Assembly (NCBI RefSeq): GCF_003255815.1
Contig: NC_037671.1
Location: forward strand, 150,584,370-150,648,369
Length of the DNA: 64,000 nucleotides
Source: Theropithecus gelada
Lineage: Eukaryota > Chordata > Mammalia > Primates > Cercopithecidae
Direction: 5' to 3'
The notes beneath the pieces were generated by a model. That model saw nothing but the letters and a program-made list of their open reading frames with translations, searched no databases and had not been told where the DNA came from. How positions within the stretch are numbered: position 1 is the first letter of the stretch; each line of letters opens with the position of its first letter. The translations under genes and the position numbers were made by a program. Below, one piece after another: positions 24,831 through 37,800 of this stretch.

Positions 24831-25102
24831 GGCCGGGCAAGGAAGCTCACGTCTGTAATCCCAGCACTTTTGTAGGCTGAGGCAGGCAGATCATGAAGTC
24901 AGGAGTTCGAGACCAGCCTGACCAACATGGTGCAACCCTGTCTCTAATAAAAATACAAAAGTTAGCCAGTTGTGGTGGTGTGCGCCTGTAATCACAGCTA
25001 TTCAGGAGGCTGAGGCAGGATAATTGCTGCTGAGATCGTGCCATTGCACTCCAACTTGGGTGACAGAGTGAGACTCCGTCTCAAAAGCAAAACAAAAAAA
25101 AA
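24831..25102 (+). mobile_element. Alu SINE with internal deletion
   Basis: A clear Alu from 'ggccgggcaa' with an A-rich tail. About 30 bases of the second monomer are missing at about 25027, where 'aattgctgctgagatcg' joins parts that are normally separated by the 'gaacccgggaggcgg' block. Confidence 0.93.
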
Positions 25103-25104
25103 TT

Positions 25105-26660
25105 TTTTGCCAGTAAAATGCATAACATGTGTCTATTGCTCAATAAATTGTCACAAAGTTAACCTCATGTAATCACCACTTAGATCAAGAAATAGAATAC
25201 AGTATTGCCAAAGTTCTACTTCAGAATCACCTCCGTGCCTTCTACGGGTAAGCAATATCTTGACTTTTAGATAATCCTTCATTGCTTACCTGTATAGTTT
25301 TACCACTTAAGATGGCATCTTCAAACAGATTTTGGCTGCTTATTTTGCTCAACAATTTTGAAGATTCATTTATATTGTTGCTTCTAGCTGAAGTTTGTTC
25401 ATGTTCTTTGTTGTGTGGGATTTTACTGTGTGACTATACTGTAGCTTAAGATTTTTATCCATTCTAGTGATGATGGACATTTACATTTCTCTAGTTTTTG
25501 GCATCCATGAATAATATTGCTGTAAACATGTTTCCTGGTGAACGTATATATGCATTTGGTTGGGTTGATATCTCAGAATTTACTTGTTAGATCATAAAGT
25601 ATCTCTATTTTCTACTTTAACGGATTATGCCAAATTATTTTCCAAAGTGGTTGTACCAATTTACACTCCCATCAGGAGTGGTTAAGAGTTTGAATTGCTC
25701 CACATTCTCACTGACACAATCTTTAAATTTTATTCATTTGAGTAGGTGTAAACTACTTTTGCTTGTGTTTTTTAAGAATAATAGCTTGGATAAGATATTG
25801 TTTCCATGCCATACAATTCACGCATTTGAAATGTACAGCTCTTTAACATGTTAGTTTTTAGCATATCCACAGAATTGTGTAATCATCACTTACTGCTTAT
25901 AATCTTTATTTTTCTGACTCCTAATGAGGATGAGAACCTCTTCCCATGTGTACAGATCATTTGGATTTCTTCTTATGTGATGCATCTTTTAAAGTCTTTG
26001 GTTCATTTTTCTGTTGGATTGTCCATCATTTTTTATTGTTTCATAAGAGTTTTTTAAAAAATATTCTGCATATGAGCCTTTCTTCTACTTGTATTATAGC
26101 TTTTTCCTCATTTAATAATACTGTCTGATAAGCAGAAGTTTTCATTTTTGTGGCAGTTAAACATTATTTTTCCTTTACAGTGAGAACCTTTCTGTGTTTT
26201 GTTTAAGAAATACTGTATTCTCTTGGCTCAGATCATTAAGTTATATATAATCTCCTATGTTATCTTCTAGGAAGTTTGTTATTTTTGCCTTTCAGGTTTG
26301 TTTAGATCTGTGGTTCATTTGGAGGTGATTTTAGTGTGTGGTGTGAGATAGGGATGTCAACATCATCCATGCCCCACTGCTTGGCAGTGTCATCTTTGGC
26401 ATAAATCAGTATCAGTTTATGCATGGGTCTGTTTTAAGGCTTTGTTTCTTATTCCATCAATATAATAGTACATCTTTGTGCCAATACCACATTGTTTTAA
26501 TCATTGTAACTTTAGATGTGATTTGATATTTGATATCTGTCTGAGCAAGTCATCCTACCTTTTCTTATTTTTCCTTTTCATTCAAGAGCATATTGACTAT
26601 TCCTAACTCTTTGCATTTTTCCATAAATTTTAAAACCAAGTCTCACAAAAATACATTAGA
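25105..26660 (-). mobile_element. Ancient L1 (L1M), ORF2 C-terminus and 3' UTR
   Basis: The reverse strand matches old L1: 'gtaccaatttacactcccat' and 'gtggttcatttggaggtga' correspond to ORF2 3' blocks in the usual order from the 3' UTR (left) toward ORF2 (right). It is heavily diverged, with stops in every frame. The Alu at 24831 abuts its 3' side. Confidence 0.7.
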
Positions 26661-28719
26661 ATTTTGGCTTTCCATATCCATCTTTTTTTCTTTCCATTTT
26701 TACTAAGTGAATCCCAAAAAGATTATTTCTTCTTACTTAGTGAGTTACAATATGCCAGGTCTACCAAGTTCAGATGCACTCTAGAAATGATGGCTGTAAC
26801 AGCACTCTGGCATTGGTTTCTGTAGGAACTAACCTTTGGGCCAGCAGTTATGGAGTTGTCCAGGCTTCAGAGCCATCTGTGTTTCTGCCCTATCAGATAG
26901 GCCACAACTAATTCAGGTGAATCAGGATATCTGGGGATTCTTGGACACATGAGAAGGCATGTGTCTGGGCAAGGGCAAGAGTCTGCTGATTTGGAAAGTC
27001 AGAACTTGGAGTCTTTATAAGTTAGGGTACCTAGGTATACACCTTGAAGCTGAGGAAATCCAATCATTTTGGTTCCATGATGATTGAAGGAATGAAGGAT
27101 ATCTAAGAGCCCCAAACAATATCAAGTCACAGAAGATGCTCAGTAAATAACTGACCTCATCCCCTTCTCTGGCTTTGCCCTAACCACCTGTAAGGCTGTG
27201 CTTGACTAAGCACACAGCTGAACCAGGCTATAAATGTTGGACCACATGCTACAGCAGCAGTAGACCAATGGCTTTGGAGTTTGTGATCAGGGAAAGGAGA
27301 TTCTTTTGGCTTTGCTGTGTTGTCCATGATGCCAAGGAGACAAAGCTGTGAACACCACCAGAACAAATGTCTATTGATTGTGCCTTGCATTCTCTTTACT
27401 GTTTCTGGGCAAATTCTGAAAATATCCCCAAAGCAATAATCATTCTGGTGTCTCTGATTTCTACCTAGTTTTCTTTTCTTTTTTTCTTTCTTGCTTTTTT
27501 TTTTTTTTTTTTTTTTAATGAAGTCAACTTCTCAAACAAAACAACAAAACTCCAATACTGAATTATGCCTGGTTTTGCTGTCAGACCCTTGTCCGAGCCA
27601 TACACTTGGAAACAGTCATCAAACTGAGAAGCTGCATGTTATCCTAACTCCCCTTTGTTAACACCTTCGTGTTGGCGCCTCTCCAGTTGCTGCTGCCAGC
27701 AGAGTGTCTCTGTTTCCAGACCCTGTCATCTGGGACTTGCCAGTCTTCAGAGGCATCCTCTTCTCTGGTTATTGGAGACTTTCAAGGAACACTTTTCCTT
27801 TTGTTTTTGAAGGCAGTAACTGTGGACATGATGTGAGAGGTTGACAGTAGTGATACCTTTGGTTTCTGTAGATGAAGGTTTTTTTTTTTTTCTTTTTTTC
27901 TAGGTTTATTGAAACAAATGAGAATCTGTCAGCAGAAATGTCCTTTAAAATCACCTTTACTTTTGAAGGGTCAAATAGAAGAGTTAAGATATGGCTACTT
28001 TCCAACTGGTCGCCCGGGGAGAGTTTGGAGCAGTTAGAGGGTCCTGTGAAAGCGGAATGACATGAATCAAAATAAAACCAAACATATAAATGACACATTA
28101 AGTAGTAGCCACGGGCTACCTTTCCTTTTCTGATTTCTCTGGATAGAAACTAAATGCAGGAAAGAGATAAGTATCTGGAGACAGTGCTTGAAGTGTGCTT
28201 CCCATCAGAGAACCAAGGAATTTTCACTTTTTGGCTTTCTCTCTGGGACTCCCATATCAGGATCAAGAGACAAGTTGGTTCCTATAGTGGTTTCCAGTTT
28301 GCTGTGAGTGGTGAGAGTTCAGAGAACTTCAGCAGTGTGCCAGACTTGACTTTGCAGCACAGACACCCTCTTCTCTTATTGTCTTTCTTTTTGTCCCCTC
28401 CCATATACCTGGTACTCTCACACATTTCTCTTTCTCCAAATTTGAATAAAAATGACTCTCAGATTTTACATTCATCCTAAGGGAGAAATGTTTGCAAAAT
28501 CAGATAGACTCATGAGATCAGAAACCCGAAATGAAGAAATAAAACTCTATAAGCAGAATTCCAGGAATCATCCAGTTAGTGGAAGAGTTTTGAATGGTTT
28601 CTCTCCTTCCCTCTCTTTTCTTTCGCCTTTCTTTCCTATCAAAAAGTCACAGACCCACTGCTTATTCTCCAGAAACATACATCTAGTTAGTGACACCATC
28701 CTACATAAACCAAATGTGA
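26661..28719. other. No gene recognised; poly(T) runs
   Basis: Contains a T22 run (27495-27516) and a T-rich run (27877-27900). On the minus strand the second is an A-rich tract about a dozen bases after AATAAA, which could be a retrocopy tail of an unknown transcript. No coding similarity is visible. Confidence 0.4.
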
Positions 28720-28980
28720 GCAATAATGACAATATAATAGCACAATGTATTCAGCATTTACTGAAACAATGTGCCAAGCAACTTACATAAGTCATCTCAT
28801 TTAATTCTGAAAATAATAATTCTATTATGTTAGTAGTAGTATTCACCATATTTTTACAGATGGGGAAACTGAGGTTTAGAGAGATTAAGAGCTTACCTAA
28901 CAGCACACACTTACCAAGTGAAGAGTCAGACGGGTCTGACTTCCAGCCGCTATGCTAATTCAGCAACACACCGTGCCTGG
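28720..28980 (+). mobile_element. MIR SINE
   Basis: 'cagatggggaaactgaggtt', 'gagagattaagagcttacc' and the preceding 'agtcatctcatttaattctg' follow the MIR order. Confidence 0.85.
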
Positions 28981-29875
28981 AAGGCCACAGTAATTTTGAT
29001 TGTAAGAGAAGGAAAGAAAAGACCAGTGAGGGAGGCTTTTTGGAGTTGGTGGGACCTGAGCTGGTCATGAAGAACATGTGGAAGAAGGGAGCAAGTGAGC
29101 GTTACGTATGTCCTTCTTACGCCCTCAACTCTGATCAATTCTTTCCTTCAGAAGTAACAGTTCTTCTCCTTCTACACATGAGCCTTTGGAGTGCAGTAGT
29201 TTTCCACTCAGTGAAAACTGGTTATCATTAATCACTGCGTGCAGCCCTGTTTCCTCAGGGGATGGGGGTGCTTCTTTTGGATGCTGATAAATCTTTCTAA
29301 TTAGCTGTAAAAAGCATGAAAAGTCGACGGCATGTTTTAATCATAAACCACTTGGGCCATTGGCATTCATGTCCTAGCTTGAATTCTTTTTATTCTTTTT
29401 GTTTGTTTGTTTACCAAATTGCTTTGAGCTTATAATATTTTTAGTAGATCTCCTGTAAGTCCACAGAGCTTGGGATTATAAAAGCTATAAATTGTTTTCA
29501 GTCACTCAATCAAACTCAATCAGAGAAAAGCAAAGCAAAAAAAAAAAAAAGAAAAAATGGCATTGACACATTGTCAGTGGTTTATTTTCCCATGTGTTGG
29601 TGCAATATTAAAGATCTTTGAGATCTTTTTAGATAATTCAATGCAGGCCTGGTTCTAAGAATAAAAGCTGGCATGATGATCAGTGAGAGAGTAAATGGGT
29701 TTGCTTTTGCTTTTTTTTTTTTGCCTCAGAAGCTAAAGTGAACTCTTCCAAGAATTGGGAGGAAGAATGTGGGATTAGAAGTCACACTATAATTGTCCTT
29801 TAGTGTTGAGTTGTACTGTCAGAATAGTTTCAGAAAATCAAGTCTCAGCTAAGATCTCTTCCATGTCATGGTATA
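28981..29875. other. No gene recognised
   Basis: No named repeat or gene. Contains short A and T runs (29538-29552, 29711-29722). Confidence 0.45.
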
Positions 29876-30070
29876 TCAATGACACCCAAACTTAAACATG
29901 GATCAGAATCATCTAGAGAGTTTTTTACAACACAGATAGCTATGCCCCAGCTCAGAGTATCAGAGTTAGTAGGTCTTGGATGGAGCCAGAGATTTGCATT
30001 TCTGACACGTTCTCAGATGATGCTGATGCCTCTGCCACCAAATTTTGAGAGTCTGACTTCAATCTAAGCT
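29876..30070 (+). mobile_element. MER5-like hAT DNA transposon
   Basis: 'ggatcagaatcatctagaga', 'agatttgcatttctgacacg', 'gatgatgctgatgcctct' and 'ttttgagagtctgacttcaa' match MER5 layout. Confidence 0.65.
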
Positions 30071-30429
30071 CAGTGCTAACCAGCTGTGTGATTGAGCACT
30101 TCGTGGCTCTGTCTCCTCGAATCACTTGCACTAGTTCAGAGCGGGTTTAGAAACCACTGAGAACCATTGTGATACAGTTAACAGCATCTACTAGGATCCC
30201 AGCTGATAAAAATATTTACTCAGTGTTCCTTCCAGTTTGAGTAGGATTTGCTTTTCCTGAAATGTTGGTGGGGATTTTCTATTTCTGGGGAGCTCTGAAG
30301 TTGAACTAATGCTGCCCTTTAGCATAAGGCCATAGAACACATGCTTCTGAGTCTGATCCTCATATGAATGTAAAAGCCCCAACATTGAGCACAGCATATT
30401 GTGGCTTGATATTTTCTTTCAGCACTTGT

Positions 30430-30560
30430 ATTATGAAAGGAAATCGCTGTTATTTCTGCAAATCCTATGCTTGTGTTCTTATCTTTGGATTCAACAGCAC
30501 TTAATAGAATGTCTTGAGTATGGGAGGTGTTCAAAAAATGCTTACTGAGTTGAAACACTA
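30430..30560 (+). mobile_element. Probable L2 3' end
   Basis: The block 'gaggtgttcaaaaaatgctt' followed by 'actgagttgaaac' resembles the 3' terminus of L2. Short and diverged. Confidence 0.4.
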
Positions 30561-30648
30561 CAACTTACACTTGATACCAAGAACCCATCTGTAAAATAGC
30601 ATATATTGAGTATATAAAAATAATCAGAACAATTACATTTTATATGAG

Positions 30649-31013
30649 TATCTTAGTTCAGTTCAGGCTGCTATAACAGAATATCACATACTGGGTAGCT
30701 TAAATAACACAAATTTATTTCTCACAGTTCTGAAGCTGGAAAGTCCAATATCTAGATGCCAGTAAATCTGGTTTATGGTGACAACCCACTTCCTGTCTTG
30801 TAGATGTGTCTTATTGTGTCCTCACATGGCAGAGAGCAGAAATCTTCTCTCTTATGTTTCTTCTTATGAGGACACTAATTCCATTCATGAATGCTCCACC
30901 CTCATGATCTAATTACCTCCCAAAGACCCTTACCTTCAAATACCATCACATTTGGAATATAGACTTCAACATATGGATTTTGGTTGCGGGACAAAAACAT
31001 TCAGTCCATAGCA
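30649..31013 (-). mobile_element. MLT1-type LTR (ERVL-MaLR)
   Basis: Same family layout as 24164-24543: 'gctgctataacagaatatca', 'ctcacagttctgaagctgg', 'ccaccctcatgatctaatta' and a final 'cagtccatagca'. Solo LTR. Confidence 0.85.
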
Positions 31014-31648
31014 GTGTGTCTTAGGATTTCAACAGAGTTGGAAAACAAATACTTGTCTTCTTTAATCTTCACAAAAGTTACATGAAATGATAGAATCTTT
31101 GGGATTCAGATTATGGAAGATCCTACTTGAGTTTTAGTGATCCCCTGACCAAGATTTCTAGGAGCAACTTTCTATCTCTATGCCCTGTGGAAGGCGTTTT
31201 TCCTGTAGGTATTGATGGCTAGGTGTCACATGCGATTGGACGTGCAGCTTAGCAGATACACTGAGCCCAAGTTGAGTACCACTATAAAGGGAGCATTGTC
31301 CACCCTGAGCCCAGGAGAATGAGTGCTCTCCTTATTACTACTACAATCAGAGACTACCAAAAAGAGAGAGACTACTGAATTCTCTTCTCTTGGAAAATAT
31401 GGTCTGAATCATTGAATGCAGCATGCCAAATGTATATTGATAATTCCATTTTCAATTTTTAAGTGTCAGGGATTTTACCTAGTAAACAAACAATTCATGT
31501 GACATGAACATAAAATTGTTCCTAGTTTTTTTTTTAGTCTTCTATTACAGTCAGTAGATATCAAAAAGTTGACTAGTTATATAGTAAGCCAAGATACTTT
31601 TATGATTCTTATGTTATATTATTTTTGATTGTCTTAGGGAGGACTCTG
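31014..31648. other. No gene recognised
   Basis: AT-rich sequence with no nameable element. Confidence 0.45.
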
Positions 31649-32023
31649 TGTATTAGTCTGTTCTCACGCTGCAAATAAAGACATACCCAAGACTGGATAG
31701 TTTATAAAGGAAATACGTTTAATTGACTCACAGTTCAGCATGGCTGGGGAAGCCTCAAAAAACTTACAATCGTGGCAGAAGGGGAAGCAAACACCTCCTT
31801 CTTCACATGGCGGCAGCATGGAGAAGTACCCAGCAAAGGGGGTAAAGCCCCTTATTAAACCATCAGATCTCGTGAGAACTCACTCACTATCATGAGAACA
31901 GCATGATGGTAACCACCTCCATGACTAAATGACCTCCCACCAGGTCCCTCCCATGACACGTGGGGATTATGGAAACTACAATTCCAGATGAGATCCAAGT
32001 GGGGGCATAGCCAAACCATAGCA
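31649..32023 (-). mobile_element. MST-type LTR (ERVL-MaLR), solo
   Basis: The reverse-strand MST/THE1-type LTR starts 'tgtattagtctgttctcacg' and ends 'ccaaaccatagca'. Internal blocks such as 'catcagatctcgtgagaact' are well kept. The flanking pentamers 'ctctg' and 'ctcca' are only a partial match. Confidence 0.92.
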
Positions 32024-32436
32024 CTCCAGGAGATTCTTTTGGATATTAATATTAGGAATATCAGTATTTCTCCTTAACAAATAATTTCTTTTAATAGTGA
32101 ACAATACGAAACACATAGCTAATCAAGTTTCTCTTTTACAGTAGCTGTTAGGCATTGTGGACTATATTTGTGACTCATCTATCAAAAGTGTATTTAAGTT
32201 TATAGAATATGGTTTTGAGATTTTTGCCTTTGTATGTGTGCACATATGTTCCTATTCCTTTCTCACCTACTTTATAAAAAAGACTTTCTGGTTGTAAAAT
32301 AATGCATATTTATCTTAGAATATTTGGAAGCTATAGAAAAGCAAAAGCAAAAGCAAAAACCAAATCAACCAAACCCAGAATATTTTTGCAGTCTTCTATG
32401 CATATATGCATCTCTCTATTTAAGTAAATTGGCATA

Positions 32437-32593
32437 CAAGTATGGTGGTGTGCACCTGTAGTCCCAGCTACCCACGAGGCTGAGCCCAGGTGGTTGAGGC
32501 TGCAGTGAGCTGACATTGCATTGTGGCACTTCAACTTGGGAAACAGAGTAAGACCTTGTATTAAAAAACAAGAAAGAAAAAAAGAGATATAAA
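32437..32593 (+). mobile_element. 5'-truncated Alu (right arm)
   Basis: Only the second half of an Alu plus its A-rich tail, flanked by the exact 12-base repeat 'taaattggcata' (32425-32436 and 32594-32605). The duplication shows it inserted already truncated. Confidence 0.9.
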
Positions 32594-32665
32594 TAAATTG
32601 GCATAATGGTATGTAAACTCTGTTGTACCTGTGTTTTTCTTTAAATAGTATGCCTCTCTTATCAC

Positions 32666-32719
32666 TTACTCTTAATTTACACCATTCTTCTGTTACTCTT
32701 AATTTATACCATTCTTCTT
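32666..32719. repeat. 27-bp tandem duplication
   Basis: Units 32666-32692 and 32693-32719 both read 'ttactcttaattta' then 'accattcttct' with two or three differences. Confidence 0.9.
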
Positions 32720-32781
32720 TGTTTCATATGTTTCATAAACTACCCAGAAATCCTTTTAAAACAAGGGAGGCTAGGAGGTTC

Positions 32782-32790
32782 CAAGATGGC
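32782..32790 (+). promoter_or_regulatory. YY1-type site in L1 5' UTR
   Basis: CAAGATGGC lies about ten bases from the L1 5' end. In L1 this YY1 site helps set the transcription start of the internal promoter. Confidence 0.7.
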
Positions 32791-33768
32791 TGAATAGGAA
32801 CAGCTCCAGTCTGCAGCTCCCAGCGTGAGCGACGCAGAAGACAGGTGATTTCTGCATTTCCCACTGAGGTACCAGGTTCATGTCACTGGGGCTTGTCAGA
32901 CAGTGGGTGCAGCCCATGGAGCAGGGTGGGGCATCGCCTCACTTGGGAAATGCAAGGGGTCAGGGAATTCCCTTTCCTAGCAAAGGGGAGCTGTGACAGA
33001 TGGTGCCTGGGAAATCGGGACACTCCCACCCTAATACTGCGCTTTTCCAACGGCCTTAGCAAATGGCACACCAGCATTTGCTGGTGCCTGACTAGGAGGG
33101 TCCTATGCCCATGGAGCCGCGCTCACTGCTAGCACAGCAGTCTGAGATTGAACTGCAAGGTGGCAGCGATGCTGGGGGAGGGGCACCTGCCATTGCTGAG
33201 GCTTGAGTAGGTAAACAAAGCAGATGGGAAGCTCAAACTGGGTGGAGCCCACCACAGCTCAAGGAGGCCTGCCTGCCTCTGTAGATCCCACCTCTGGGGG
33301 CAGGGCATAGCTGAACAAAGGGCAGCAGAAACTTCTGCAGACTTAAACGTCCCTGTCTGACAGCTTTGAAGAGAGTAGTGGTTCTCTCAGCAAGGAGTTT
33401 GAGATTTGAGAACAGACAGACTGCCTCCTCAAGTGGGTCCCTGACCCCTGAGTAGCCTAACTGGGAGACACCTCCCAGTAGCGGTTGACTTACACCTCAT
33501 ACAGCCAGGTGCCTCTCTGAGATGAAGTTTCCAGAGAAAGGATCAGGCAACAACATCTGCCGTTCTGCAATATTTACTGTTCTACAGCCTCTGCAGGTGG
33601 TACCCAGGCAAACAGGGTCTGGAGTGGACCTCCAGCAAACTCCAACAGACCTGCAGCTGAGGGTTCTGACTGTTAGAAGGAAAACTAACAAACAGAAAGG
33701 GCATCCACACCAAAACCCCATCTGTACATTACCATCATCAAAGACCAAAGGTAGATAAAACCACAAAG

Positions 33769-34785
33769 ATGGGGAGAAACCAGAGTAGAAAAGCTGAAAA
33801 TTCTAAAAATCAGAGAACCTCTTCTCCTCCAAAGGAACGCAGCTCCTTGCTAGCAACGGAACAAAACTGGAAGAAGAATGACTTTGATGAGTTGAGAGAA
33901 GAAGCCTTCAGATGATCGGTAAAAACAAACTTTTCCAAGCTAAAGGAGGATGTTCCAACCCATCACAAAGAAGCTAAAATCCTTTAAAAAAGATTAGACG
34001 AATGGCTAACTGAATAAACAGTGTAGAAAAGTCCTTAAATGACCTGATGTAGCTGAAAACCATGGCACAAGAACAACGTGATGCATGCACAAGCTTCAGT
34101 AGCTGATTTGATCAAGTGGAAGAAAGGGTATCAGTGATTGAAGATCAAATGAATGAAATGAAGCCAGAAGTTTAGAGAAAAAAGAGTAAAAAGAAATGAA
34201 TAAAGTCTCTAAGAAATATGGGACTATGTAAAAAGACCAAATCTATGTCTGATGGGCGTACCTGAAAGTGACAGGGAGAATGGCACCAAGTTGGAAAACA
34301 CACTTCAGGATATTATTTAGGAGAACTTCCCCAACCTAGCAAGGCAGGCCAACATTCAAATTCAGGAAATACAGAGAATGCCACAAAGATACTCCTCGGG
34401 AAGAGCAACTCCAAGGCACATAATTGTCAGATTAACCAAAGTTGAAATGAAGGAAAGAATGTTAAGGGCAGCCAGAGAGAAAGGTTGGGTTACCCACAAA
34501 GGGAAGCCCATCAGACTAACAGCGGATCTCTCGGCAGAAACTCAAACCAGAAGAGAGTGGGGGCTAATATTCAACATTCTTAAAGAAAAGAATTTTCAAC
34601 CCAAAATTTCATATCCAGCCAAACTAAGCTTCATAAGTGAAGGAGAAATAAAATCTTTTACAGACAAACAAAATGTTGAGAGATTTTGTCACCACCAGGC
34701 CTGCCTTACAAGAGTTCCTGAAGGAAGCACTAAACTTGGAAAGGAACAACTGGTACCAACCACTGCAAAAACATGCCAAATTGTA
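33769..34785 (+). pseudogene. L1 ORF1 remnant
   Basis: ORF1 encodes the RNA-binding trimeric chaperone of L1. The start ATG is at 33769-33771 after 'accacaaag'. Codon 49 is TGA (33913-33915), where an arginine CGA is expected, the usual CpG decay. More stops follow in the coiled-coil part, and the C-terminal half (from about 34378) is shifted near 34672 by an extra A. No functional protein is possible. Confidence 0.93.
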
Positions 34786-34849
34786 AAGACCATCAATGCT
34801 AGGAAGAAACTGCATCAACTAACAAGCAAAATAACCAGCTAACATAATA

Positions 34850-37800
34850 ATGACAGGATAAAATTCACACATAACAATATTAACCTTAAATGTAAATGGG
34901 CTAAATGCTCCAATTAAAAGACACAGACTGGCAAATTGGATAAAGAGTCAAGACCCATCAGTGTGCTACATTCAGGAGACATATCTCACGTGCAGAGATA
35001 CACATAGGTTCAAAATAAAGGGGTGGAGGAAGATCTACCAAGCAAATGGAAAACAAAAAAAAGCAGGGGTTGCAATCCTAGTCTCTGATAAAACAGTCTT
35101 TAAACCAACAAAGATCAAAAGAGACAAAGAAGGCCATTACATAATCGTAAAGGGATCAATCCAACAAGAAGAGCTAACTATCCTAAATATATATGTACCC
35201 AATACAGGAGCACCCAGATTCATAAAGCAAGTCCTTGGAGACCTAAAAAGAGACTTAGACTCCCACACAATAATAATGGGAGACTTTAACACCCACTGTC
35301 AACATTAGACAGATCAATGAGACGGAAAGTTAACAAGGATATCCAGGAATTGAACTCAGCTCTGCAGCAAGCAGACCTAATAGACATCTACAGAACTCTG
35401 CACCCCAAATCAACAGAATATACATTTCTTCTGAGCACCACATCTCACTTATTCCAAAATTGACCATATAGTTGGAAGCAAAGCACGCCTCAGCAAATGT
35501 ACAAGAACAGAAATTATAACAAACTGCCTCTCGGACCACAGTGCAATCAAACTGGAACTCAGGATTAAGAAACTCACTCAAAATCGCTCAACTACATGGA
35601 AATTGAACAACCTGCTCCTGAATGACTCCTGGGTACACAACGAAATGAAGGCAGAAATAAAGATGTTCTTTGAAACCAATGAGAACAAAGATACAACATA
35701 CCAGAATCTCTGGGACACATTTAAAGCACTGTATAGAGGGAAATTTAGAGCACTACATACCCACAACAGAAAGCAGGAAAGATCTAAATTTGACACCCTA
35801 ACATCACAATTAAAAGAACTAGAGAAGCAAGAGCAAACAAATTAAAAAACTAGCAGAAGGCAAGGAATAACTAAGATGAGAGCAGAAATGAAGGAGATAG
35901 AGACACAAAAAACGCTTCACAAAATCAATGAATCCAGGAGCTGGTTTTTGAAAATATCAACAAAATCGATAGACCACTAGCAAGATTAATAAAGAAGAAA
36001 AGAGAGAAAAATCAAATAGATGCCATAAAAAATGATAAAGGGGATGTCACCACCGATCCCACAGAAATACAAACTACCATCAGAGAATACTATAAACACA
36101 TCTACACAAATAAACTAGAAAATCTAGAAGAAATGGATAAATTCCTGGACACATACACACTCCCAAAACTAAACCAGGAAGAAGTTGAATCCCTGAAAAG
36201 ACCAATGACAGGCTCTGAAATTGAAGCAAAAATTAATAGCCTACCAACCAAAAATCACCCAGGACCAGACGGATTCACAGCTGAATTCAACCAGAGCTAC
36301 AAAGAGGAGCTGGAACCATTCCCTCTGAAAGTATTCCATTGAATTGAAAAAGAGGGAATCCTCCCTAACTCATTTTATGAGGCCAGCATCATCCTGATAC
36401 CAAAGCCTGGCAGAGACACAACAAAAAAAGACAATTTTAGACCAATATTCCTGATGAACTTTGATGCAAAAATCCTCAATAAAATACTGGCAAACCGAAT
36501 CCAGCAGCATATCAAAAAGCTTATCCACCATAATCAAGTTGGCTTATCCCTGGGATGCAAGACTGGTTCAACATAGGCAGATCAATAAACGTAATCCATC
36601 ATATAAACAGAACCAAAGACAAAAACCACATGATTATCTCAATAGATGCAGAAAAGACCTTCGACAAAATTCAACAGCTCTTCATGCTAAAAACTCTCAA
36701 TAAATTAAGTATTGATGGGACGTATCTCAAAATAATATGAGCTATTTATGACAAACCCAAAGCCAATATCATACTGAATGGGTAAAAACTGGAAGCATTC
36801 TGTTTGAAAACTGGCACAAGACAGGGATGCCCTCTCTCAGCACTCCTACTCAACATACTGTTAGAAGTTCTGGCCAGGGAAATCAAGCAGGAGAAAGAAA
36901 AAAAAAGATATTCAATTAGGAAAAGAGGAAGTCAATTTGTCCCTGTTAGCAGATGACATGATTGTATATTTAGAAAACCCCATCATCTCAGCCCCAAATC
37001 TCCTTAAGCTGATAAGCAACTTCAGCAAAGTCTCAGGATACAAAATCAATGTGCAAAAATCACAAGCACTCCTATACACCAATAACATACAGAGAGCAAA
37101 ATCATGAGTGAACTCCCATTCACAATTGCTTCAAAGAGAATAAAATACCTAGGAATCAAACATACAAGGGACGTGAAGGACCTCTTCAAGGAGAATTACA
37201 GACCACTGCTCAATGAAATAAAGCAGGATGCAAACAAATGGAAGAACATTCCATGCTCATGGATAGGAAGAATCAATATCATGAAAATGGCCATACTGCC
37301 CAAGGTAACTTATAGATTCAATGCCATCCCCATTAAGTTACCAATGACTTTCTTCACCGAATTGGAAAAAACTACTTTAAAGTTCATATGGAACCAAAAA
37401 AGAGCCTGCATTGCCAAGACAATCCTAAGTCAAAAGAACAAAGCTGAAGGCATCATGCTACCTGACTTCAGACTATACTACAAGGCTATAGTAACCAAAA
37501 CAGCATGATACTGGTACCAAAACAGAGATATAGACCGATGGAACAGAACAGAGTCCTCAGAAATAATACCACACACCTACAACCATCTGATCTTCGACAA
37601 ACCTGACAAAAAGAAGAAATGGGAAAGGATTCCTATTTAATAAATGGTGCTGGGAAGACTGGCTAGCCATTAGTAGAAAGCTGAAACTGGATCTCTTCCT
37701 TACACCTTATACAAAAATTAATTCAAGATGGATTAAATACTTAAATGTTAGACCTAATTCCATAAAAACCCTAGAAGAAAACCTAGGCAATACCATTCAG

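Larger units (their letters stand above)
32275..32757. other. Old repeat-like sequence around an Alu fragment
   Basis: 'gtaaaataatgcatatttat' and 'gaatatttggaagctata' with an (AAAAGC)n stretch at 32337-32360 resemble an ancient LINE 3' region. It is split by the Alu fragment at 32437-32593. The family is unsure. Confidence 0.35.

Noticed and set aside
27884..27906. Polypyrimidine tract plus AG, like a splice acceptor
   Set aside because: No supporting exon, branch site or open frame continuing from it. Such matches are common by chance.
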